Below are positions 18,075 to 26,494 of a stretch of DNA of 36,433 nucleotides, one piece after another. The notes beneath the pieces were generated by a model. It worked only from the letters and a program-made list of their open reading frames with translations, was not told where the DNA came from and made no database searches. Position 1 is the first letter of the stretch. Each line of letters opens with the position of its first letter. The DNA is taken from assembly GCA_005773165.1 (NCBI GenBank), contig SXHP01000154.1, positions 1 through 36,433 on the forward strand, in the 5' to 3' direction. The stretch comes from Sphingomonadales bacterium (GTDB lineage Bacteria; Pseudomonadota; Alphaproteobacteria; Sphingomonadales; Sphingomonadaceae). Both the position numbers and the translations under genes were made by a program.

Positions 18075-20023
18075 CGGTCGTCCCGGATCTCTCCGCGATC
18101 CCGCGCACCCCGGCGGAGCATCTCCGCCTCGCGCTGATCGCCACGCTTGCGCATCTTGCGGAAGCGCTCGGCGATGCCGAAGACGGCCCGGCGTGCGCGA
18201 TCCGGCATGCTCATGCGGACGTGGCGGGCGGCTTGTCCTCAGTGGCATGGGACCGGGCGGTTGAACAATGGGCCGCTTGCGATCCCGCCCTCCCCCTTGT
18301 TCGCCTGACGAACGCTGGACTACGGCCGCTTGATCTATCGCTGCTGTTGACCCTGGGCCTTGCGGAGGAGGACGCCCGCGTCGCCGACCTGCTCGACAAT
18401 CGCCCATCCGCAGGATCGCTCACAGCGCTTTGGCGCATCGGTCCAAAGGGCGAGCGCGGGGCAGCGGTGCGCGCCGCATTAGCGCGCCTCGCGGACGCGG
18501 GCCTTGCAACCATCGTCGATTCGGCTGCTGCACGCCCCGAACAGCAGTTCGCGATCCACCCGCAGGTCTGGGACACGATGGCGGGCACGCCCGCCGCGCC
18601 GCCCGACACCACGATCGTCTCCCTCCAGGACCTGCCGCTGCTCTCCGACTACCACGCGGAGCCTATGCTTGCCGAGAAGATCGCGATGCTCCCCGCGATC
18701 GTCGCTGCGGGTCACGTGCTGGCGATCCGCGGCCCGGCCCGCAACGGCAGACGGACCCTGGCGGGCGCGCTCGCCCGAGCGAGCGGCACCGGGCTGATGA
18801 CGATCGCGCCGGCTGTCGCAGCCGACCCGCCGCGGTGGCGCGCCGCGCTCGCGATCGCCGCCGCTGCGGGGGCGGTACCGGTGGTCGCGCTGGAATGCGC
18901 ACCCGGCGAGACGGTCTTCCTCCCGGATGCCCAGGTCGCGCCCGCCGCGCTGATCCTCGTCCTCGGCGCAAGGGGCGGGGTCCGCCTCGCCGACGATCGC
19001 CCGCTGACCACCGTCACGATGGTCGCGCCGCCGGCCGCGTTGCGCGCGCAGCACTGGCGCGACACGCTTCCGCCGCAGGACGAAGAAACCGTCGAAAGCA
19101 TCGCGCAACTCCGCCTCACGAGCGGCGTCATCCGCCGGGTCGCCCGGACGCTCGGCGGCGCATCCCCCGTCACCTGCGCGTGCGTTCAAGCGGCGGTACG
19201 CGAGCTGCACGACCGGAGGCTGGAGACCGTCGCTGCGCGCGTGCCGATCCCGGATGCGCCCGAATTCGTCGCGCTCGACGCGGACGCGCAAGCCGAATTC
19301 GACGCGCTTGTCGCCCATTGCCGACACCGCGAGGCGCTTGCCGCGCACGTCGCTACGGGGCCCGGCGGCGTCGGCGTGCGCGCGCTCTTCTCCGGTCCGT
19401 CCGGCGTCGGCAAGACGCTGGCCGTCCGCCGCCTCGCTCAGCGGCTCGGCAAGGATCTGTGGCGGATCGACCTGTCGAGCGCGGTCAGCAAATACATCGG
19501 CGAGACAGAGAAGACGCTCGACGCCGCCTTCGCCGCGGCGGAGGAGCTCGACATCGTCCTGCTCCTCGACGAAGGCGACGCGCTGATGACCCGACGCACC
19601 GACGTCGGCACCGCCAACGACCGTTACGCCAATCTGGAGACGAACTTCCTGCTTCAGCGGATCGAGGCGTTCGAAGGCATATTGGTCGTCACCACCAACG
19701 CCGCCGAACGGATCGACAAGGCGTTTCAGCGGCGAATGGACGTGGTCGTTCCCTTCCGGGCGCCTGACGCCCTTCGGCGATACGAGATCCTCGACCGCCA
19801 CCTCGGCGATCACCGCGCCGGCGACCCGTTGGTGCAGGAGATCGCGGTGCGCTGTTCGCTGTCGGGCGGGCAGTTGCGCAACGTGGCGCTCCATGCCCGC
19901 CTGCTGGCGATCGACCGCGCGCGCCCGATCGGCGACGCCGAACTGCGCGCGGCCATCGAGCGCGAGTACCGAAAGCAGGAGGCGTCCTGCCCGCTCAAGC
20001 CGCAACTCACCGCGGTGAGCTGA
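18071..20023 (+). CDS. AAA+ ATPase (Afp15-like CIS ATPase) with an upstream degenerate P-loop module
   Basis: ATG 18071. Walker A GPSGVGKT (19394-19417), Walker B IVLLLDEGDAL, sensor VVTTNAAERIDKAFQRRMDVVVPF. A second upstream loop GPARNGRRT at 18731-18757 lacks the Walker A lysine. Confidence 0.9.
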   Translation: MTVVPDLSAIPRTPAEHLRLALIATLAHLAEALGDAEDGPACAIRHAHADVAGGLSSVAWDRAVEQWAACDPALPLVRLTNAGLRPLDLSLLLTLGLAEEDARVADLLDNRPSAGSLTALWRIGPKGERGAAVRAALARLADAGLATIVDSAAARPEQQFAIHPQVWDTMAGTPAAPPDTTIVSLQDLPLLSDYHAEPMLAEKIAMLPAIVAAGHVLAIRGPARNGRRTLAGALARASGTGLMTIAPAVAADPPRWRAALAIAAAAGAVPVVALECAPGETVFLPDAQVAPAALILVLGARGGVRLADDRPLTTVTMVAPPAALRAQHWRDTLPPQDEETVESIAQLRLTSGVIRRVARTLGGASPVTCACVQAAVRELHDRRLETVAARVPIPDAPEFVALDADAQAEFDALVAHCRHREALAAHVATGPGGVGVRALFSGPSGVGKTLAVRRLAQRLGKDLWRIDLSSAVSKYIGETEKTLDAAFAAAEELDIVLLLDEGDALMTRRTDVGTANDRYANLETNFLLQRIEAFEGILVVTTNAAERIDKAFQRRMDVVVPFRAPDALRRYEILDRHLGDHRAGDPLVQEIAVRCSLSGGQLRNVALHARLLAIDRARPIGDAELRAAIEREYRKQEASCPLKPQLTAVS

Positions 20024-20024
20024 C

Positions 20025-23000
20025 GTGGCGAGCCGCGCACCTGTCGAGGCAGCGCCCGCAGCCCGCCCGGCAGAGCCGAGCCGCCCGGCGCGCCCCTGCA
20101 TCCAAGCCGCGCTCCAGGTATCGCAGCCCGGCGATGCGGCGGAACGCGAGGCTGTCGCGACCGCGCGCAGAGTGGTCGCCTTGCGCCGACCGACGATCGG
20201 AGCGCATCCGCTGGGGGTCGCGCGCGTACCCGCGGTTCCCGTCCCTCGCCCCACCGCGCCCGCCACGCCGAGCACGATCGCCACCGCCGCCCGCAACGAC
20301 GTTCCGCCCGCGATCGAAAGCGCGATCCGCGTCGCGAGCGGCGGCGGCGCCGCGCTCGGCGAAGACGTCCGTCGCTTCGCGGAGCCGCGCTTCAAGGCCG
20401 ATTTCTCCCGCATCCGCATCCACGCCGATGCGCGCGCCGCCAATCTCGCCACACGACTCGGCGCGCGCGCCTTCACTTATGGCCGGGACATCTTCTTCAA
20501 CGGGGGCCAATATCGCCCCGAGACGCCCGAAGGCCTGGAACTGCTCGCCCACGAGCTGACCCACACCATCCAGCAGCGCGACGCGGTCCAGCGCGACGGC
20601 TTCGGCAACCCGCTCGACTGGATCGCTGAGCGGGTTAATCTGATCCCCGGCTTTCGCCTGTTCACGCTGGTGATCGGGGTCAATCCCGTCAACATGCAGG
20701 CGGTCGATCGCAGCGCTGCCAACATCCTGCGCGCAGTGGTGGAGTTTCTGCCCGGCGGCGCGCTGATCGTCGAAGCGCTCGACCGCTACGGCATCTTCGA
20801 CCGGGTCGGCGGATGGATCGAGGCGCAGTTCCGCTCGCTAGGCATGGTCGGATCGGCGTTCCGGGCGGCGCTCACGAACTTCCTCGACTCGCTCGGGCTT
20901 ACCGACATCTTCTCGCCCGGCGACGTTTGGAGCCGCGCGCGGCGCATCTTCACCGAGCCTGTCGACCGGCTGCTCGGCTTCGCCCGCGGCTTGATGGGTC
21001 AAGTGCTCGGCTTCATCCGCGAAGCGATCCTGAGGCCGCTCGGCGCGCTCGTTGCAAACACCCGCGGCTACGATCTGCTGCGCGCGGTGCTCGGGCAGGA
21101 CCCGGTGACCGGCGAAGCCGTGCCGCGCACCCCTGAGACGCTGCTCGCCGGGTTCATGCGGCTGATCGGCCAGGAGGAGGTATGGCAGAATATCCAGCGC
21201 TCGGGCGCGATCCCGCGCGCCTGGGCCTGGTTCCAGGGCGCGCTCGGCGGACTGATGGGTCTGGTCACCTTGATCCCCGGCCGCTTCACTGCGCTCCTCC
21301 AAAGCCTGGAGATCACCGATCTAGTGATCGTCACCCGCGCGCTCGGCAAGGTTGCGAGCGCGTTCGCCAGCTTCGTCGGCGATTTCGTCGGCTGGGGTAC
21401 GGGAACCGTCATCAATCTCCTCCAGATCATCGTGGAGGTCGTCGCACCGGGCGTGATGCCCTACATCCAGCGCGCTGCGGGCGCGTTCGAGACGATCCTG
21501 CGCAACCCCGTCGCGTTCGTCCGCACGCTGGTCAGCGCAGCGATGCTCGGCTTCCGCCAGTTCGCCGGGCGCTTCCTCTCGCACCTGCGCGCTTCGCTGA
21601 TCGGGTGGCTGACGGGCACGATGGCCGGGGCGGGGGTGTACGTGCCTCAGGGCTTCAGCCTGCGCGAGATCCTGCGCTTCGCGCTGTCAGTGATGGGACT
21701 CACCTGGACGAACATCCGTGCAAAGCTGGTACGCGCGACCAGCGAAACCGTGGTCCGCACGCTGGAGACCGGCTTCGACATCGTCCGCACCCTCGTGACC
21801 GAGGGGCCCGCCGCCGCTTGGCAGCAGATCGTGGAGGGCGTGACCAATCTACGCGACCTGGTGATCGAACAGGTGATGGAATTCGTCCGCGCCCGCGTCG
21901 TCCAGGCTGCGGTCACCCGGCTTCTATCGCTGCTCACGCCCGCAGGCGCGTTCATTCAGGCGATCATCGCAACGTACAACACCGTGTTGTTCTTCGTAGA
22001 ACGGCTGCGCCAAATCGCGCAGGTTGCCGCTTCGTTCATCGACTCGCTTGCGACGATCGCCGCGGGCACGATCGCCCCCGCCGCCAACCGGGTCGAGCAG
22101 ACAATGGCCGGGCTGCTGACGCTGGTGATCAGCTTTCTCGCTCGGATCGCGGGGCTGGGCCGCGTTTCCGACGCGGTGGTCGGGATCATCAACCGCATCC
22201 GCCTGCCCATCGACCGCGCGCTCGACCGGGTCGTCGCGTGGATCGTCGCGCAGGCGCGGCGGGTGGGGCGGCTCGTCGCCAGCGGCGCGACGTCGATCCG
22301 CGACCGCGTGGTCTCATGGTGGCGTGCGCGCCGCAGCTTTTCGGGCGCGGACGGGTCGGCGCATTCGCTATACTTCGCCGGGGAAGGCGCAGGCGCGCGG
22401 CTGACGGTCGCCACGGGAACGCCGATGCCGGTAGTCGCATGGCTGGCGTCTATCCACGCTCCCGCCACGACCTCGCCTAACCCGGCGGTTCGCGCGGCCT
22501 ATGCCGCCGCGACGACGCTGGTCAGCGGCGGGCTGGCGCGCGACGTCGCCGCGCTGAACGTCACTCCCCGCGGAGCCGCCGCAACCGCCGCCCCGTCCCC
22601 ACAAGCGATCGACGCGCTCAACCGCGATCTGGAACGCCTGGCCGGTTATCTGGCGCTGCTCATGCCGCTCGACCCTCGCGTCGCAGCAGCCGCGCCGCCC
22701 CCCGGCACCGCTCCGGTTCCCGCCGGAGGCGCGTTCAAGGTGACCGCCAGCGATTCGATCGCGGTCGTGGTGTCGATCGCTCCGCTGACGAGACTGCCCG
22801 CCGGACCTGCGAACATGTTCGTGACATGGCGGCGGTTGCGGCCCCGCGGACGGCCGTTCCTGGCGGAACAGACCAATCTCAGCGTGTTCATCGCTGGCTG
22901 GGGCTCGCGTTTCGAACCTTATGTCGCCGATCCGCGCGAATTCTACATGGGGCCGACGCCCAGCGACCGGCTGCGCCCCGCGGTGCGCCGTCGCATGATC

Positions 23001-23303
23001 GCGCAGGGTCGCTTCAATGCGGCCACCAACGCCGTCATCGTCAATCGCGACAGCGCCGGCAGCCCCCTGCCGTCGGCCGCTCCGCGCACCGAAGTGCCCG
23101 AGAGCGACACCGACATGGGTCATCTGGTCGATGCGGTCACCTGGTGGAACAGCAACGGCCGGCTCACCTTTCCTCAGTCGCCCTCTGTCCTGGCGTTCAT
23201 GGCGCGCGAGGAGAATTATGAGATCGAGCCCCGCGCGATCAATCAGTTGCGCGGGCGGCAGCTTGCGGGGCGGGGCATCCGCTACCTGCCGCCGATCGTG
23301 TGA
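20025..23303 (+). CDS. DUF4157 (eCIS core) domain protein with HExxH motif, long helical midsection and distinct C-terminus; candidate CIS cargo/effector
   Basis: VPPAIESAIRVASGGGAALGEDVRRFAEPRFKADFSRIRIHADARAANLATRLGARAFTYGRDIFFNGGQYRPETPEGLELLAHELTHTIQQ is the DUF4157 signature (HELTH at 20550-20564). C-terminus DTDMGHLVDAVTWWNSNGR...ENYEIEPRAIN. Confidence 0.85.
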   Translation: MASRAPVEAAPAARPAEPSRPARPCIQAALQVSQPGDAAEREAVATARRVVALRRPTIGAHPLGVARVPAVPVPRPTAPATPSTIATAARNDVPPAIESAIRVASGGGAALGEDVRRFAEPRFKADFSRIRIHADARAANLATRLGARAFTYGRDIFFNGGQYRPETPEGLELLAHELTHTIQQRDAVQRDGFGNPLDWIAERVNLIPGFRLFTLVIGVNPVNMQAVDRSAANILRAVVEFLPGGALIVEALDRYGIFDRVGGWIEAQFRSLGMVGSAFRAALTNFLDSLGLTDIFSPGDVWSRARRIFTEPVDRLLGFARGLMGQVLGFIREAILRPLGALVANTRGYDLLRAVLGQDPVTGEAVPRTPETLLAGFMRLIGQEEVWQNIQRSGAIPRAWAWFQGALGGLMGLVTLIPGRFTALLQSLEITDLVIVTRALGKVASAFASFVGDFVGWGTGTVINLLQIIVEVVAPGVMPYIQRAAGAFETILRNPVAFVRTLVSAAMLGFRQFAGRFLSHLRASLIGWLTGTMAGAGVYVPQGFSLREILRFALSVMGLTWTNIRAKLVRATSETVVRTLETGFDIVRTLVTEGPAAAWQQIVEGVTNLRDLVIEQVMEFVRARVVQAAVTRLLSLLTPAGAFIQAIIATYNTVLFFVERLRQIAQVAASFIDSLATIAAGTIAPAANRVEQTMAGLLTLVISFLARIAGLGRVSDAVVGIINRIRLPIDRALDRVVAWIVAQARRVGRLVASGATSIRDRVVSWWRARRSFSGADGSAHSLYFAGEGAGARLTVATGTPMPVVAWLASIHAPATTSPNPAVRAAYAAATTLVSGGLARDVAALNVTPRGAAATAAPSPQAIDALNRDLERLAGYLALLMPLDPRVAAAAPPPGTAPVPAGGAFKVTASDSIAVVVSIAPLTRLPAGPANMFVTWRRLRPRGRPFLAEQTNLSVFIAGWGSRFEPYVADPREFYMGPTPSDRLRPAVRRRMIAQGRFNAATNAVIVNRDSAGSPLPSAAPRTEVPESDTDMGHLVDAVTWWNSNGRLTFPQSPSVLAFMAREENYEIEPRAINQLRGRQLAGRGIRYLPPIV

Positions 23304-25471
23304 TCCGCATGCTTCCCACCGTTTCCTGCATCATGCCGACCGCGGACCGCCGCCGCTTCGTCGGCGGGGCAATCGCGCAGTTCCTGGCGCAGACCCGCGA
23401 CGACGCCGAACTGCTGATCCTCGACGACGGCGCGGATGCGGTCGCCGATCTCGTCCCCGCGCACCCGCGCGTGCGCTACATGCGCGATGCCGTGCGGCGT
23501 ACGGTGGGCGACAAGCGCAACCGTTTGTGCGCGCAGGCGAGTGGGCGTGTGATCGTCCACTGGGACGACGACGATTGGCACGCGCCTGACCGGCTCGATC
23601 GGCAGCTCGCAGCGCTGGAGGCGAGCGGCGCGGCGATCGTCGGGCTCGACCGGATCGCGTTCCTGTCCGATGACGGCTCGGCGGCGTGGGAGTATGTCTG
23701 GGGCGGGGCTGGACGGTGGGTGTACGGCGCAAGCCTCGCCTACACGCGCGCGTGGTGGAGCGACCATCCCTTTCCCCCGATCCGCATCGGCGAAGATACC
23801 CGCTTCGTACTCGACGCGGGCGATGCGCGTGTCCATGTGATGGCAGCCGGTGACTGGCTGATCGCTCGCGTCCATCCGCATAACACCAGCCCCAAGCAGA
23901 CCCACGGGGGGTACTGGCGCACCCACGATCCGACCGGGTTGCGCGCCAAGGCGCAAGCGCTGGAGAGAGCTCCCGCATGGACGTCGCCCCGGATCGCTAA
24001 CGTCCATGCGGTGCTCGCGCATGAAGCGCCGGAATGCGTCGTCGATCTGGTCCGCAACCTCCGCTTCCACGACTCCGCTTCGCCCATTCTCCTTTACGAC
24101 GGCAGCCCGCGCGGCGATCTGCTCGACAGGCGCCTGCCCTGGGCGCGCTGGGGTGTGGAGATCGTCCCGAACCCCCGGCCGATGCGCTGGGGCAAGCTCC
24201 ACGGGTTCGCGCTCGATTGCATCGCCCACCTGGGTCGACGCGACTACGACCTCTTGACTGTGGTCGACTCCGACCAGCTCCTGCTGCGCTCCGGCTACCC
24301 GCGCGCCGTCGCCGCGGCGCTCGGCGACACAGTACGGCATAGCCTGTTGTCGAGCGACCCTGCTCTTCAGGGTGCGGAAACGACCGCCCCACCCTGCCGC
24401 GCCGCGCAGGCGGAGCGCGCGTTGTGGCTGCCATTTCTTCGTCGCTTTCGAAGCGGCGAGGAGCGGTTCGTCCATTGGAGCTTCTGGCCGGCGACCGCGA
24501 TCGGCGCTGATGTCGCGCGCGACGTGGCATCGCTGTTCGGCGACCCTCAGCTTCAGGCGATCCTCGCCGCCTCGCGGATGTGGGCGACGGAGGAGGTGCT
24601 CTTTCCGACGCTCGCCGCGCTGCTCGACCACCAGGTCGTGCGCAATCCGACGACGCTGGACTGGGTCGCCTATCGCCGCGACTGGAGCGCAGCCGACAGC
24701 GACCGCGCGCTCGGCGACCCTCACGCCTTTTGGATTCATCCGGTTTCGCGTTCGCTCAACGACCCCAAGCGCGCCCGATTGCGCGAGCGGTCCAATCATT
24801 ATCGCACCGCTTCCGCAGCCTCGCCCCCGCACGATGTCTCTCCTCCGCTGCTGGCGACGATGCGCACGATCGAGGGCTGGCTCGATGAGGACGAAGGCGC
24901 ATTGCTGCTCGCGACCGCCCGCGCGGCGGCGCGCGAAGGCGGCGCCATCGTCGAGATCGGCTGCCATTGCGGCCGCGCCAGCTTCCTGCTGGCCCATGCC
25001 GCGCGAGAGTCGGGCGCCAGGCTGATCGCCATCGATCGATTCGACGGCGTCGTCGGCGCCCGCGACGCCGCGCTGGTGCACGGCCCGCCGCAGCGCGCGC
25101 GGTTCGACGCGATGGTCGCGGCTCATCGTCTCGAGTCCTGGGTGGAGGTGCGCGCCGGCGACGCCGCGGCGATCACGCTCGACGTGCCGGTCGACCTGCT
25201 GGTTATCGACGGACTCCACGATTACGCCGCGGTGGCGAGCGACTTTCATGCGGTCGAAGCGCTGCTGGCCGAGAACGCTGTTGTCGCCTTCCACGACTAT
25301 GCCGACCATTTTCCCGGCGTCTGCGCCTTTGTCGACGAGCTCGCCGCGGAGGGCTGGACCGTCGACGCCGCTGCGGGAACGCTTCGCATCCTGAAGCCGC
25401 CAGCGGCGGATGCGGCTTGCCGCGCTCGACTATCTGGCGCAGTCAAGGACCATGCGAACCTTCATCGCTGA
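23300..25471 (+). CDS. Multidomain fusion: GT2 glycosyltransferase, second GT-like domain, class I SAM methyltransferase
   Basis: GTG start overlapping the DUF4157 stop. N-terminus PTVSCIMPTADRRRFVGGAIAQFLAQT...HWDDDDWHAPDRL (GT2). Middle LLYDGSPRGD...LLTVVDSDQLLLR (GT-A-like DxD). C-terminus IVEIGCHCGRASFLLAHAA...LLVIDGLHDYAAVASDFHAV (methyltransferase). Confidence 0.78.
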   Translation: MIRMLPTVSCIMPTADRRRFVGGAIAQFLAQTRDDAELLILDDGADAVADLVPAHPRVRYMRDAVRRTVGDKRNRLCAQASGRVIVHWDDDDWHAPDRLDRQLAALEASGAAIVGLDRIAFLSDDGSAAWEYVWGGAGRWVYGASLAYTRAWWSDHPFPPIRIGEDTRFVLDAGDARVHVMAAGDWLIARVHPHNTSPKQTHGGYWRTHDPTGLRAKAQALERAPAWTSPRIANVHAVLAHEAPECVVDLVRNLRFHDSASPILLYDGSPRGDLLDRRLPWARWGVEIVPNPRPMRWGKLHGFALDCIAHLGRRDYDLLTVVDSDQLLLRSGYPRAVAAALGDTVRHSLLSSDPALQGAETTAPPCRAAQAERALWLPFLRRFRSGEERFVHWSFWPATAIGADVARDVASLFGDPQLQAILAASRMWATEEVLFPTLAALLDHQVVRNPTTLDWVAYRRDWSAADSDRALGDPHAFWIHPVSRSLNDPKRARLRERSNHYRTASAASPPHDVSPPLLATMRTIEGWLDEDEGALLLATARAAAREGGAIVEIGCHCGRASFLLAHAARESGARLIAIDRFDGVVGARDAALVHGPPQRARFDAMVAAHRLESWVEVRAGDAAAITLDVPVDLLVIDGLHDYAAVASDFHAVEALLAENAVVAFHDYADHFPGVCAFVDELAAEGWTVDAAAGTLRILKPPAADAACRARLSGAVKDHANLHR

Positions 25472-25492
25472 GAAGAAATCGAGGCTCTCTCT

Positions 25493-26494
25493 GTGACGCT
25501 GCCGACGCGTGCGTTGGGGCCGTTAACCGTGTCGGCGGTGGCGCTCGGCTGCATGAACCTGAGCCACGCTTACGGCGAGCCGGTCTCCGACGAGGACGGC
25601 GCGCGGCTGCTCAACCGCGCGCTCGACCTTGGCGTCACGATGCTTGATACCGCGGCGCTGTACGGGGCGGGATCCAACGAGCGGCTGATCGGCAAGGCGG
25701 TGATGCACCGGCGCGCGGAGTTCACGCTGGCGTCGAAATGCGTGCTCGACATGTACGATGGCCAGCGCGGGCTCGACGGTTCGCCCGAAGCGATTGCGCG
25801 GACTCTGGACGCGGCGCTGGCGCGGCTGGGAACCGAGCATATCGACCTCTACTATCTCCACCGGCTCGACCGGCGGGTGCCGGTGGAGGACTCGATCGGC
25901 GCACTGGTCCGCGCCAAGGAGGCGGGCAAGATCGGCGCGATCGGCGTGTCGGAGATGAGCGCTGCGACGATCCGCAGGGCGCACGCGGTGCACCCGCTCG
26001 CCGCGGTGCAGACCGAATATTCGCCGATCTCGCGCAATCCCGAAGTCGCCGTGCTGCGAACCACCCAAGAATTGGGGATCGCGCTTGTCGCATTCTCGCC
26101 GGTCGCGCGTGGGCTGCTTGCCGGAGCGATCCGGAGCGACTATTACGCCCCCGGCGACATCAGGCGAGCGTTTCCGCGCTATGTGGGCGCACGGCTCGAA
26201 AGCAATCTGCTGCTGGTGCAGCGGTTCGAGGCCGTCGCGCGCGACGGCGGGCTGACGCCCGCGCAGCTCGCGATCGGGTGGGGGCTCGCCAAGGCGGCGC
26301 ACGTCATCTCGTTGCCGGGGACGACCAGCATCGCGCATCTGGAAGAGGATGTCGCGGCCCGCCCCGCCTCGCCCGATCTCGTCGCCGCGGTTGACGCGAT
26401 CCTCCCCCCCAACGCGCTCGACGGCGCTCGCTATGCCGCGCCGATGCAGGCGCAGATCGATACCGAGCTGCTGCCGGACGAGGAACTCGCCTAG
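25493..26494 (+). CDS. Aldo/keto reductase
   Basis: GTG start. LGCMNLSHAYG, LDTAALYGAGSNERLIGKAV, HIDLYYLHRLDRRVPVEDSIGALVRAKEAGKIGAIGVSEM, QTEYSPISRNPE. Confidence 0.93.
   Translation: MTLPTRALGPLTVSAVALGCMNLSHAYGEPVSDEDGARLLNRALDLGVTMLDTAALYGAGSNERLIGKAVMHRRAEFTLASKCVLDMYDGQRGLDGSPEAIARTLDAALARLGTEHIDLYYLHRLDRRVPVEDSIGALVRAKEAGKIGAIGVSEMSAATIRRAHAVHPLAAVQTEYSPISRNPEVAVLRTTQELGIALVAFSPVARGLLAGAIRSDYYAPGDIRRAFPRYVGARLESNLLLVQRFEAVARDGGLTPAQLAIGWGLAKAAHVISLPGTTSIAHLEEDVAARPASPDLVAAVDAILPPNALDGARYAAPMQAQIDTELLPDEELA

Noticed and set aside
20550-20564. HELTH as proof of an active metalloprotease toxin
   Set aside because: The motif is general to DUF4157 domains and its catalytic role is not shown by sequence alone; kept only as a domain marker.
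2-25471. Interpretation as a complete prophage
   Set aside because: No capsid, portal, terminase, lysis, integrase or repressor genes visible; DUF4157 and AAA ATPase point to eCIS. Upstream sequence is not available, so not fully excluded.
2-25471. Interpretation as a type VI secretion system
   Set aside because: No TssJ/L/M, TssA or ClpV-like genes, and the sheath is a single large phage-type protein rather than TssB/TssC.
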